Of a stretch of 56,916 bases of DNA, positions 32,944 through 41,143 are shown piece by piece; position 1 is the stretch's first letter; every line of letters starts with the position of its first letter. The DNA is taken from NCBI GenBank assembly GCA_021162845.1, contig JAGGXX010000068.1, positions 1-56,916 of the forward strand, given 5' to 3'. The notes under the pieces were generated by a model. It was not told the DNA's origin and did no database searches. It saw only the letters and a list, made by a program, of their open reading frames with translations. The translations under genes and the position numbers were made by a program. Origin of the DNA: Thermoprotei archaeon. Its GTDB lineage: Archaea > Thermoproteota > Thermoprotei > QMSL01 > B3-G16.

Positions 32944-35058
32944 TCATCTACTTAACTTCATCATCCTCTCTCCTCTTAAGATAATCAAGATTGTGATGGC
33001 CGTCACTATGAGTGCTATAGCTGTTGCTAGATCTTTCTCATAGAGCTTGGTGGATACTCTTATCCCTCCGGAAAAGCCGCACCTAACGTGTATGCGCATA
33101 TCGGACTCAGCCTTGATCATTAATAAGATGAGCTCCTCTCCCCTGATGACTTGATAACTGATGCTAGTCGAGTCATTGAAGGACACTAATCGTCCTTCCT
33201 TGGGCAAGAATGGGTCGTACTTCATCTTATCCCTGTTGGTCGTGAAACGATAAAGGTATGCCTCGCCTGGCCCTCCCTGTACTTCAACAGTCAGTATCCC
33301 CCCTGAGTGTGAAGGGAGCTGTACCAATAGGCAGGCTTGGTAAAGAGGATCCCTTATGAGCAACTCCGATTCGCTGGGCGGTTTAACGGTCTTCACCGCT
33401 AGGATAACTCCCTCCCCTGCTTCTATAGATGTGGCCTCTTCGTTTGCTACGATCACTATCACGTCCTTCCTCTTATTCAGCTTTAGGAATACTAATTCGG
33501 GCTTACCGGGGTCGTTAGCCGAAACGGCAAGGCATCTCCCGCTAAGATCAAAGATATACATGTTTAGATCGCAACGAGAGCCTATGTACTGTCCATAGAG
33601 TAGAAACGCGTACTCACTGGCTTCCAGTCTAAACATTGCAGCGATTGAAGCACCCTTGGGCAGTAGACCTGTTGAGTACGGCACACCGGGATAATGTACG
33701 CTTTGAGATACCATGAGAATTTCACCGTACCAGGCCTTCGAATAGACCCGCAGGCTCTTGGTTAAGACGGGGGTGAGCTTAAGTTCGAGAGAACCCGCCA
33801 GTCTTCCTCCTTCGGTGAGCACGCTTATGTTGAAGCCTATGGCCTCACCTACTGTGAAGTTAACTGGTATCCCCGGTATCTCCACTTCCAATGTTATTCT
33901 AGCTTGACCTCCTTCCTCTAGGTATACTGCCCCGACCTCTACGCCGTCTTTGATGAACCTGTAGTCTACGGAATCCGGTAATCCTTCAACCCTAAGCATG
34001 TAAATGCCCGCGCTACCCCTATTGACAAGCCAGAGGGGATACTCGACCTTTGAACCTAAATCCACACTCTTCTCGGGAAAGAGGCATCTGACATCCACGG
34101 AGGCTTCTTCGTCTATGTTAATGCTAACGGTCTCCTCCTCCGAATAGCCATCTGAATATTCCAGGCTGACGGTCACCGTGTTTAAATCAGTTCGTACCTT
34201 AAACGTGACTTCGACCTCGTCACCGGCAGCTATGAGGGGTATCGTTATCCGATATGGTATACCGACTAAAGCCCCGGCGTACTTAAGCGAGATGGTCACG
34301 TTTTCCAAGTCTAAAATGCCCTCATTCTTGATCTTCACTTTAACATTCTCTCCCCTTCTGCTCACGGAAACTACCGAGATCCTATGGCTAGGCCTAAGTA
34401 GCTCTATCCTCAGCTCATCCCTCCATCCATCGTTATACGTTATCCTCAAATTAGCGTATTCGCGGCTCTTCTTCAAGGCGAACTTAATAGTAACGGTCTC
34501 GTTGATCCCTACCTCGCTTAGCCTATACGAAGAGGGTACGCCTATCACGCCATCATCAGTTAATAAGTTAATGGAAACGTCGTTAATAGGAATGGGACCG
34601 ATGTTCCTCAACTTTATGATGACGAATTTCCCCTCTCTACTTACGCTTACCAGTTCTAGCCTGCTTATCTCAGTCACTCGAAAGCTGAGCGTGAACATGT
34701 CCGTGAATAACGCTGCACCGCTGATGTCGCTATATGTGATCTGCATGTTTAACGTTACGATTTCGCCGTAAACTCCTCGGCTAACCGCGATTCTGACCTT
34801 AAAGTTCACCGAATGCCCCTGCCTTATTTCGTTAAAGACCACTGGAGGGCTCAAAACAGCTACACCTGGGGTTGACGAGGATATCTTTATGCTTACGAAC
34901 TTGGCCGTGTTAGGTCCCCTATTCCTCAAGGTGATCTTCACATCGTTTACTGTGCCTGCAACTAACTTAGTGCTACTCAGCGAGTACGTAAACCTAGTCG
35001 GAGCAGGAGATGTTGTCAGTAACACCAACGCTACTAAGATGAACAAAAGGCATCCCAT
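32944..35058 (-). CDS. Large secreted, membrane-anchored protein with repeated beta-sandwich domains
   Basis: This is a 704-residue surface protein. A signal peptide (residues 1-20) is followed by four or more tandem Ig-like domains of the CARDB/NEW3 type, recognisable by repeated phrases such as DVKITLRNRGPNTAKFVSI, IIKLRNIGPIPINDVSI and VKIKNEGILDLENVTI. A longer beta-rich domain and a C-terminal span (IALIVTAITILIIL) complete it. It ends 1 base from the start of the ABC permease gene, so the three genes form an operon. It may act as the extracellular partner of the ABC exporter or as its cargo-binding part. Substrate unknown. Confidence 0.75.
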   Translation of the reverse strand: MGCLLFILVALVLLTTSPAPTRFTYSLSSTKLVAGTVNDVKITLRNRGPNTAKFVSIKISSSTPGVAVLSPPVVFNEIRQGHSVNFKVRIAVSRGVYGEIVTLNMQITYSDISGAALFTDMFTLSFRVTEISRLELVSVSREGKFVIIKLRNIGPIPINDVSINLLTDDGVIGVPSSYRLSEVGINETVTIKFALKKSREYANLRITYNDGWRDELRIELLRPSHRISVVSVSRRGENVKVKIKNEGILDLENVTISLKYAGALVGIPYRITIPLIAAGDEVEVTFKVRTDLNTVTVSLEYSDGYSEEETVSINIDEEASVDVRCLFPEKSVDLGSKVEYPLWLVNRGSAGIYMLRVEGLPDSVDYRFIKDGVEVGAVYLEEGGQARITLEVEIPGIPVNFTVGEAIGFNISVLTEGGRLAGSLELKLTPVLTKSLRVYSKAWYGEILMVSQSVHYPGVPYSTGLLPKGASIAAMFRLEASEYAFLLYGQYIGSRCDLNMYIFDLSGRCLAVSANDPGKPELVFLKLNKRKDVIVIVANEEATSIEAGEGVILAVKTVKPPSESELLIRDPLYQACLLVQLPSHSGGILTVEVQGGPGEAYLYRFTTNRDKMKYDPFLPKEGRLVSFNDSTSISYQVIRGEELILLMIKAESDMRIHVRCGFSGGIRVSTKLYEKDLATAIALIVTAITILIILRGERMMKLSR

Positions 35059-35913
35059 CTACTTCACCTCCCGATGATAAACCGCCATCATGGAAGTAGC
35101 CATCAGTAAGCAGTTCACGGAGTATATCGTTAGGAGCATCACCTGTAAATCGCCCTCATAAAGCCTGCCGCCTGGGGAGAGGACGAAGCCACATTCCTCT
35201 AGAAAAAGTCCGAGCTGATAAGATAGGGTATACCTGGCTGGGTTTTCAAGCCATGATAAATTCGGCACTATGAACTGATATAAGGCCATTAGTGTGAACG
35301 CTGAGAGGGCGGCATAAAGTGGCCTTGAGAAGAGCGAAGAGAAAAGCATCGTAAAGGAACCGAACGTTATAAGTCCAAGTAGTACAGCTGCCTCGCCAAC
35401 TAATACATCATAAGAAACCAAAGATACGAGCGCATCCCACCACCCTTTATACACGATGGAGACTATCAGCGCTAGGAATAACAGCGAGGGTAGGCTTACT
35501 ATAATCATACAAATGACAAACGCGATCCATTTCCCCATCACTACGCTTGATTTGCTGATGGGTTTCGTCATGAGGAGTTTAAACGTTCCCTCGTTGAACT
35601 CCCCTGCGATGAGCTCGCTCGCTACCAGTATGGCGAGCAGCTGGGCGGGAAGTCCGGTCCAGAAATTGATTATCAGTTCACCTGCCTGCCGCCAGAATTC
35701 TTCAAAGCATACCTTAGTCCCGCCAAGGGCTGGGCTTACGTTGCCTGAGCCTAATAGGTAGAGTATATCTGGGAGCATCATTATCGCTAACATGGCCTTG
35801 AATCTCCTCGAGGAAATCATCCTCTTAGACTCCACTTCGATTATCGCCAATATCTTAGCATTGCTCAACCTGAGTGCTATTGCTTTCAATATGCATTTTA
35901 GGAGATCCCTCAT
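35059..35913 (-). CDS. ABC-2 type transporter permease
   Basis: This is a 284-residue membrane protein with six segments and the ABC-2 exporter signature ASELIAGEFNEGTFKLLMTKPISKSSVVMGKWIAF in its first third (the coupling-helix region). It pairs with the ATPase gene upstream, with which it shares base 35913. In such systems the permease moves lipids, polysaccharides or peptides outward. Confidence 0.85.
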   Translation of the reverse strand: MRDLLKCILKAIALRLSNAKILAIIEVESKRMISSRRFKAMLAIMMLPDILYLLGSGNVSPALGGTKVCFEEFWRQAGELIINFWTGLPAQLLAILVASELIAGEFNEGTFKLLMTKPISKSSVVMGKWIAFVICMIIVSLPSLLFLALIVSIVYKGWWDALVSLVSYDVLVGEAAVLLGLITFGSFTMLFSSLFSRPLYAALSAFTLMALYQFIVPNLSWLENPARYTLSYQLGLFLEECGFVLSPGGRLYEGDLQVMLLTIYSVNCLLMATSMMAVYHREVK

Positions 35914-36848
35914 TAAGCCACCCCTACCTTTCTGAGAAATAGCCTTTCAAGGGGGTCTCCAACCGGTTTGAATCCATAGAGGGCGAGCTTTTCCTCGGCA
36001 AGTACTTCGGGTAGTTCAACCCATAACTTATGGGCGTTATTGACATCCACTCTTAACCTTATCCCGTCTTTACCCTCGAACCTGGCCTCCAGTATGTAGT
36101 CCCTCTCTAGTAATCTAGTCGCTAATCTCTCAGGATCAGAGACCCTTACAAGGTATTCATCCTCCTCTTGAGCGATAAGATCCGAGATAGGCCCTTGAGC
36201 TATCAACGAGCCGTTATTTATGATCCCGACATAGTCGCTCACACGTCCGACCTCAGGTATTACGTGAGAGGATATTAGCGTAGTCACCCCTTTCTTAGAA
36301 GCCAATAACCTAATCTTACTGAGTATTTCGAAACGGGCTACCGGATCGAGATTGGAAGTTGGTTCATCGAGTATGAGCAATTCCGGATCCCCGATGAGCG
36401 CTTGAGCGAAACCTAACCTCTGTCTCTCACCAGCCGAGAGCGTCCCGACCTTTTTCACGGCTAGCCGCCCTAACCCCACGAACTCCAAGAGCTCCCTGGC
36501 TTTCTCTCTGGCCTCTTTCCTAGTAAGCCCCTCAAGCCTACCCATGTATTCCAAGAACTCCTCTAATCGCATGTTACGATAGGCGGCGGGCTTTTCGGGC
36601 AGGTAACCTACTCTACTCATAACCTCAATCCTATGCTTGAACACATCAAGACCAAAGATCCTGACCTTGCCGTAAGATGGCCTGAGGCAGCCCACTAGCA
36701 TGCTTATCGTCGTGCTCTTACCAGCGCCATTAGGCCCGAGAAAGCCGTAAACGACTCCCTTGGGGACTCGCAAGTTGACCCTATAAACCGCGCACCGCTC
36801 ACCATAAAACTTAGTCAATTTCTCAGTCTCAATGACGTTTTCGACCAT
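35913..36848 (-). CDS. ABC transporter ATP-binding protein
   Basis: This is a 311-residue ATPase. Walker A GPNGAGKST is near residue 38, the ABC signature LSAGERQRLGFAQ near 135, and Walker B LLILDEPTSNLDP near 158; the H-loop histidine lies in ISSHVIPEV. The C-terminal 90 residues are the extension typical of exporter ATPases. ATG 36848 is chosen because GGGTG precedes it by 6 bases; ATG 36869 is in frame. It is the first gene of the three-gene operon. Confidence 0.92.
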   Translation of the reverse strand: MVENVIETEKLTKFYGERCAVYRVNLRVPKGVVYGFLGPNGAGKSTTISMLVGCLRPSYGKVRIFGLDVFKHRIEVMSRVGYLPEKPAAYRNMRLEEFLEYMGRLEGLTRKEAREKARELLEFVGLGRLAVKKVGTLSAGERQRLGFAQALIGDPELLILDEPTSNLDPVARFEILSKIRLLASKKGVTTLISSHVIPEVGRVSDYVGIINNGSLIAQGPISDLIAQEEDEYLVRVSDPERLATRLLERDYILEARFEGKDGIRLRVDVNNAHKLWVELPEVLAEEKLALYGFKPVGDPLERLFLRKVGVA

Positions 36849-36869
36849 AACTAGCACCCAATGACGCAT

Positions 36870-37262
36870 TGCATTTATCTTTGTTTTCTATTCACTAAAT
36901 CTTTCTAGTTGGATCCTATTTATTAAGCCTTGGCGCCAAAAGAGCGGACTAGCCCTGATCCACTACGAGCTAAAAAGGCCTCTTGCGTTGCCTAAGCCAT
37001 CATCCTCTCTCATCCTACGGGTTGCCTTTCCATCGATATGAGGAAAAATATCGACTTTAGGATTAAAGGGAGAATACAGAAGAGCCAGGTTAGAGATTAA
37101 GGGGATAGGCCGAAGGGCGAAGTAGTTTTACTGCCTTACGCTTTTCTTTCACATAACCCCAGCTCTAGGATCATATACTGGTTTAAACGTTAAGTCAAAC
37201 TTTCATGGTTAATGTATAAAACAATCGCTAGGTTAAACTTAATAGGGTCATATTGGAATAAT
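36870..37262. other. Intergenic region with a hairpin
   Basis: No gene is seen in these 390 bases between divergent operons. A 7-bp inverted repeat TCGATAT / ATATCGA with an 8-base loop lies at 37033-37054. A TATA-like TGTATAAAA lies at 37214-37222, upstream of the VapBC pair. Confidence 0.4.
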
Positions 37263-37277
37263 GTTCAAGTGTTGAAC
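37263..37277. promoter_or_regulatory. Palindrome abutting the first antitoxin start
   Basis: GTTCAA-GTG-TTGAAC is a perfect 6-bp inverted repeat ending one base before the ATG at 37279. AbrB-type antitoxins usually repress their own promoters by binding such repeats, so this may be the operator; a role in the mRNA is equally possible. Confidence 0.4.
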
Positions 37278-37278
37278 T

Positions 37279-37524
37279 ATGAGCGTGGTGTTAAAAGTTC
37301 GGAAGAAGGGCATATTAATACTACCTAAGGCCATTAGGCTGAGAGCTGGGATAGAGGAGAACAGCGAGGTCCTAGTAGAGGTAAAAGGAGATATGATAAT
37401 ATTGAGGCCCTTGAAACCGAGAGTAGTAAACGTAAACGCAGATATGGTTAAGAGGATCATTGAGGAAGAGAAGAGGGAGTGGGAGGAGAGGTTAAATGGG
37501 CTTGCAGCCCAGGCTGGTACTTGA
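37279..37524 (+). CDS. AbrB/MazE-type antitoxin (pair 1)
   Basis: This 81-residue protein has the swapped-hairpin AbrB DNA-binding domain in its first half (LKVRKKGILILPKAIRLRAGIEENSEVLVEV) and a helical, charged toxin-binding tail (MVKRIIEEEKREWEERL). It would bind and inhibit the PIN toxin encoded next and repress the operon. The end overlaps the toxin gene by 29 bases. Confidence 0.85.
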   Translation: MSVVLKVRKKGILILPKAIRLRAGIEENSEVLVEVKGDMIILRPLKPRVVNVNADMVKRIIEEEKREWEERLNGLAAQAGT

Positions 37525-37963
37525 TGCAAGTGTGCTCATTGAGTACATAATCGCATCCTCCCCTTACAGGCAACTAATGGAGGGGATATTTGGAGAGGCT
37601 GTCAGGGGAGAAAGGAAGCTGTTTATCAACAGTGTTACGCTATCCGAGGCCCTTTACATCGCGATGAGGGTATACAGGGCTGCAGGCTTAGAGGATCCCA
37701 ATGGCGAGGCTAGGAGGTTTGCCATGTGGCTGACATCGAGAGCTAATATAGTGAATGTAGATAGAGATCTCGCCCTAGACGCAGGGGAGCTTAAGAAAAG
37801 GCTTAAGATAGCCTTACCAGATTGCCTCGTGATAGCTACTGCTGGGAAGGTAGGAGGGTCGGCCTTATTTAAGAAGGTCAAAAGGGAAATGTTACCGATA
37901 CTTAAGGAGCTTAGGAGACTAAACGTTCTATTCCTCGAAGAGCTACTTGAAAGTCGCCGTTAA
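37496..37963 (+). CDS. VapC-like PIN-domain toxin (pair 1)
   Basis: This 155-residue PIN nuclease has the acidic residues of the metal site: VLDASVLIEY at the N-terminus, TLSEALYIAM in the middle, and ALPDCLVIATAG towards the end. VapC toxins cleave tRNA or rRNA. It overlaps the AbrB-like antitoxin gene and is translated with it. ATG start at 37496. Confidence 0.88.
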   Translation: MGLQPRLVLDASVLIEYIIASSPYRQLMEGIFGEAVRGERKLFINSVTLSEALYIAMRVYRAAGLEDPNGEARRFAMWLTSRANIVNVDRDLALDAGELKKRLKIALPDCLVIATAGKVGGSALFKKVKREMLPILKELRRLNVLFLEELLESRR

Positions 37964-38031
37964 TTGATCTTCAGAGATCCCGGAGATTAGGAATTAAAGA
38001 GGACGAGTCCGCTATGAAGAGGTCAGCTCGT

Positions 38032-38460
38032 TTATGAGCGACCAACTAGTTCTTCAAGGCTTATGATAGTCAATCCGAATTCCTCTAGTCTTTTGAAGTG
38101 CTTGACGTTTTTGGTTATTAGCGGTATCCCATACCTTATGCATATTGCTCCGATCAGGATATCCCTAAATTCTATGAGTTCTCCCTTCCTCCTCAGTACC
38201 TTGTATATCTTGCCGGCAAGCCGAGATGATTCAAGGTCTAGTGGGTAGAACTTCAGCCTCCTCAGCACTAGATCCAGCTTCTCCTCCCCTCTCTCCTCCA
38301 TGTAGAGCTCGGCGACGGTTACAGCCGTTATAGCAGGTACGAACTCCAGCTTCAGAAACCTCTCCACTATCTCTCTTCTCCCCCTTAGCAGGTCTATCAC
38401 TATGTTGGTATCTAGGCAGACCTCCAAGCCTCTCCAGCCCTTCTTGGGATACTTTCCCAA
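38032..38460 (-). CDS. vapC: VapC-like PIN-domain toxin (pair 2)
   Basis: This PIN nuclease of 142 residues (131 if started at TTG 38427) has the acidic site residues in CLDTNIVIDLLRG, TVAELYME and FRDILIGAICIRYG, and ends with a typical ITKNVKHFKRLEEFGLTII strand-helix. It overlaps the antitoxin gene by 49 bases. Strand is opposite to pair 1, the two pairs being convergent across about 70 bases. Confidence 0.9.
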   Translation of the reverse strand: MGKYPKKGWRGLEVCLDTNIVIDLLRGRREIVERFLKLEFVPAITAVTVAELYMEERGEEKLDLVLRRLKFYPLDLESSRLAGKIYKVLRRKGELIEFRDILIGAICIRYGIPLITKNVKHFKRLEEFGLTIISLEELVGRS

Positions 38461-38648
38461 ATCCTCTTGTCGGCTTCCTCGATTTTAATTGGTCCTATCT
38501 TCTCAATTAGCTTCACTAGCCCCTCTATGTCAAGGTACCTGTACCTCAGCAACTCCCTTATTACCTCCGAGAAAGACTTGCCCTCCCTCTCTCTTATTTT
38601 ATTCAATTCCTCATACACATCTTCGGAGAGGCTTACCAACTTAGTCAT
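38412..38648 (-). CDS. vapB: VapB-like ribbon-helix-helix antitoxin (pair 2)
   Basis: This 78-residue protein has an N-terminal ribbon-helix-helix domain (KLVSLSEDVYEELNKIREREGKSFSEVIRELLRYR) and a toxin-binding C-terminal helix. A TTTAATA element about 20 bases ahead of ATG points to a leaderless message. It would bind DNA as a dimer and inhibit the VapC encoded next. Confidence 0.88.
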   Translation of the reverse strand: MTKLVSLSEDVYEELNKIREREGKSFSEVIRELLRYRYLDIEGLVKLIEKIGPIKIEEADKRIWESIPRRAGEAWRSA

Positions 38649-38758
38649 ATGTGCTATACTATATTAAACCAACATTTATTTCTTCCCAATTTATCGCATA
38701 CAAATACGTTCAGCGTTATTTTCACTTGGTGGTTCCCAGTTAACGTTCATCTTTACAG

Positions 38759-39330
38759 ATGGAGGTAGTTGTTCTCTACTACATCCTCGAAGTTTTCAGC
38801 TATAGTGATGAAGTTACTCGACGCCTTATATGCTAGAAGGCATAGACCTCATGGAGAGGGTCAGCGGATTTTGAAAGAGCTCAAGAGGATATTCAGGGGG
38901 CATCCCGAGATAAAGAAGAGATTGGAGAGACCCAGAGTATAGGCCTTTAGTCAGGCTGATTGAGGCCTTGATGTATCCGCCTATCTGTCAGAACGTAAAA
39001 TATCAAGGGCTTGTGGGATAAGATATATCGAACGGGCACTCTTACCATCCAAGCTATAGGGGTTATGCCGCTCAAACTATACTGCATCAGGAATCCCAGA
39101 GAGATTCAAGCTACGATCAATAAGGCGATAAAAAGCTAGCAGGAGGAAGATATGAATCCTCGCTCCATCCTTAGCTGATGTACGCCATCTCATCTAGGCT
39201 TAGCGATGGCGAGGTCATAATCCTATCACTCTACTCGGGAACTCAAAGGGATGAAAAGAAAAGAAGGGAAGAAATTAAGGAGGATAAAGAAGTAAAGAAA
39301 ACGAGCCTTTTAGCCGAGGTTTCAGGAAAG
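38759..39330 (+). pseudogene. Degraded plus-strand coding region, family unknown
   Basis: Protein-like frames follow one another with stops and frameshifts: ATG 38759 opens MEVVVLYYILEVFS. A second frame gives MKLLDALYARRHRPHGEGQR to TAG 38942, and shifts on to YRPLVRLIEALMYPP. Later pieces include MPLKLYCIRNPREIQATINK and ISSRLSDGEVIILSLYSG. None is long enough to be a gene and I cannot name the family. I read this as a decayed gene or two within the toxin-antitoxin island. Confidence 0.3.
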
Positions 39331-39585
39331 GGCCCTGGTCAGTCTGGATAGGCACTGTATACGTGTGGCTCATAGTCTTGCCATTAGCAAAGCCACAGAC
39401 AATCTCGAAGGTCAACGTGTTCTTAATGCTTACAACTCCGCCTCCAGTCCAGTCATTGCATATTAGCTGAACCTCCTCTCCTGCTGATAGAAGGCTCTAA
39501 AGCCCCAAGTATACACTGCTACGCCTATTCCTGTCGCTAAGGCAATACCATGCTTAGAAGTCCAACTCTTTGAAGAACCTCATGG
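39300..39585 (-). pseudogene. Possible remnant of a pilin-like secreted protein
   Basis: On the minus strand, KHGIALATGIGVAVYTWGFR resembles the start of archaeal type IV pilin-like proteins. It is interrupted by TAA and then continued in another frame by VQLICNDWTGGGVVSIKNTL, TFEIVCGFANGKTMSHTYTV and a basic end. A frameshift near 39480 would join the pieces. The match is by general pattern only. Confidence 0.28.
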
Positions 39586-39620
39586 TACCCAGAAATTCTT
39601 AACCTTATGAGGAGCCCATA

Positions 39621-40235
39621 TCACCTTATCTTCATTTGAATCGTTAACACTCTACCGACAGCAAGTCCTGTCTCGCGATCTAATAGATAACCATCATGAT
39701 CCCTTGTAACTCCGTTCATTGAGGCTTTCTTATCTATATCCCACATTTCATAGTACACTTTCCTGATGACCTCCTCTTTCAGCTCAACTCCGCACGTCCA
39801 AGCGTCAAGCGTTGAGTCTTTTAAGCTGAGAAGCTTCGGCGCCTTCCTTAGCGTTGATTCCTCAATGCCTAAAACATAAGCTATCCTCCACAGTGGAACC
39901 CCCTAATCCTAGCTCTTTGCAGGCTAGGTAGATGGCTACTGCTGTTAATGTTTGAGGCTTTAGCGAATTCCTAGGCTTTTTCAACTTTGAAGCTGGGATC
40001 AGCCTTTAATAGGCCTGCTAGTATCGTAGCTTCTAGAAATCTAGCCCTAGGGAACATTCTGAGTATCTCATCAAGACTTAGCGGATATCTGAGCTCTCTT
40101 GAAGCTTTCAATAATGCTACAGCCTTAAGAGAACGCTTAAGAAGAGTGTCATCATCCTCTTCCTAGCTTTTCTGTATATGGCAAGTGCTCTCTTAATCAC
40201 ATGCCTAGGGATATTAGCACGCCTTATTTGCCGTT
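39621..40235 (-). pseudogene. Degraded transcription factor B (TFB) gene
   Basis: Minus-strand pieces reconstruct the two cyclin repeats of TFB. Repeat 1: ANIPRHVIKRALAIYRKARK, then after a shift RSLKAVALLKASRELRYPLS and LDEILRMFPRARFLEATILA. Repeat 2, after another shift: LKPQTLTAVAIYLACKELGL, then after a third shift VPLWRIAYVLGIEESTLRKA, running on to TGA at 39623. At least three frameshifts, with no zinc ribbon, make it a clear pseudogene. In its 5' end it directly follows the stop of the PIN gene at 40249 in the same frame, suggesting a deletion joined them. Confidence 0.7.
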
Positions 40236-40248
40236 CCTGCTATACGTA

Positions 40249-40728
40249 TTACCGATCAAATCCTAACCTCCTTAATAATTGTCTATGATCCATGAGGTTC
40301 TCAATGTTAAAGCCATGTTTGATCAGGAAATCCTTTAAGGCCTTATCCATGGTCAGAAATATCATGTTCCTCGTAATTGAGGTAGCATAGAGCAGATTGT
40401 CTATGACATCCTTATGACCAGCTAAACGTAACTTGAAGGCCAGCTTAATAGCATCTGTCGTAGGATTTACCCACTCATACACGCCTGACTCGAGTAGCGA
40501 CCTAATGGTCACATCTATTACATTAGTTATCTCTAGACCCGATTTACGGGCTTCCCTACATACCTTACCTATGACCTCAACCCATACGACAGATAGGCAG
40601 TAGAAGCACACTAGCCTCTTTGACCAGGCTTCTCTAAGAGTACGTATGTGCTCATCAGATAGCCCTTCAACTTCTATTCCAAAGCTCGGCAACAGATAGG
40701 TTGAGTCAAGGAGCACGTCAAGAGCCAT
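40249..40728 (-). CDS. PIN-domain toxin (pair 3)
   Basis: This 159-residue protein from ATG 40728 begins ALDVLLDSTYLLPSFGIEV, the first acidic PIN motif. Later motifs are SVVWVEVIGKV and AGHKDVIDNLLYATSI, and LIFLTMD-like FLTMDKALKDFL near the end. It overlaps the AbrB-like gene by 11 bases and is part of its operon. The stop lies just before the TFB pseudogene. Confidence 0.82.
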   Translation of the reverse strand: MALDVLLDSTYLLPSFGIEVEGLSDEHIRTLREAWSKRLVCFYCLSVVWVEVIGKVCREARKSGLEITNVIDVTIRSLLESGVYEWVNPTTDAIKLAFKLRLAGHKDVIDNLLYATSITRNMIFLTMDKALKDFLIKHGFNIENLMDHRQLLRRLGFDR

Positions 40729-40966
40729 ATAGCTCACCTTGCTCTGCCTCAGATTCAGCTTCAAACTCCTCTACAGTCGTCTTAGCCCATTTCTTCACCC
40801 TCAAGGCGAGTGAAAAGGGGTCTGGCATGAATTCTAACACCAGCTTATCGCCCTCTACTCTAATTAGGACCTTATCGCCTTCTCTTATGCCAAGCATCCT
40901 CATGATGTGCCTCGGCAAGTAAATAGCGCCCTTCCTGCCTATCCTGCTTATCACGGTCTGACTCAC
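40718..40966 (-). CDS. AbrB-family antitoxin (pair 3)
   Basis: This 82-residue protein has an AbrB DNA-binding domain (ISRIGRKGAIYLPRHIMRMLGIREGDKVLIRVEGDKLVLEF) and an acidic C-terminal tail (TVEEFEAESEAEQGE) that would contact the toxin. The promoter region at 40974-41028 contains nested inverted repeats around an ATTTAAAT core, fitting autorepression. Confidence 0.85.
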   Translation of the reverse strand: MSQTVISRIGRKGAIYLPRHIMRMLGIREGDKVLIRVEGDKLVLEFMPDPFSLALRVKKWAKTTVEEFEAESEAEQGELYGS

Positions 40967-40973
40967 TGTTAAT

Positions 40974-41028
40974 CACCTGATAACTGGATGATAGTCAGAC
41001 ATTTAAATATTCGCCTGACTATCAGGTG
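40974..41028. promoter_or_regulatory. Nested-palindrome operator and TATA core of the pair 3 operon
   Basis: Two inverted repeats are nested: CACCTGATA (40974-40982) with TATCAGGTG (41020-41028), and TGATAGTCAG (40989-40998) with CTGACTATCA (41015-41024). Both are perfect. The centre holds ATTTAAAT (41001-41008), a likely TATA element. The layout fits an autorepressed promoter bound by AbrB-like dimers. The site also lies directly before a short plus-strand frame at 41030. Confidence 0.6.
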
Positions 41029-41029
41029 T

Positions 41030-41143
41030 ATGATGTTAATCACTTACCTAGCCTTTATAGTTGGCAATATCGTTGCAAGTAGAATCTTCGCTTCAGCCTT
41101 CATCAGCCTAACCTACAATCAATCTAGACTCACTAATCACTAA
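41030..41143 (+). CDS. Possible 37-residue hydrophobic peptide divergent from pair 3
   Basis: ATG 41030 opens MMLITYLAFIVGNIVASRIF, then ASAFISLTYNQSRLTNH and TAA. It is a single membrane span and AGGTG precedes ATG by only one base. It shares the palindromic operator with the antitoxin gene. It may be a real small membrane protein or the start of a lost gene. Confidence 0.25.
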   Translation: MMLITYLAFIVGNIVASRIFASAFISLTYNQSRLTNH

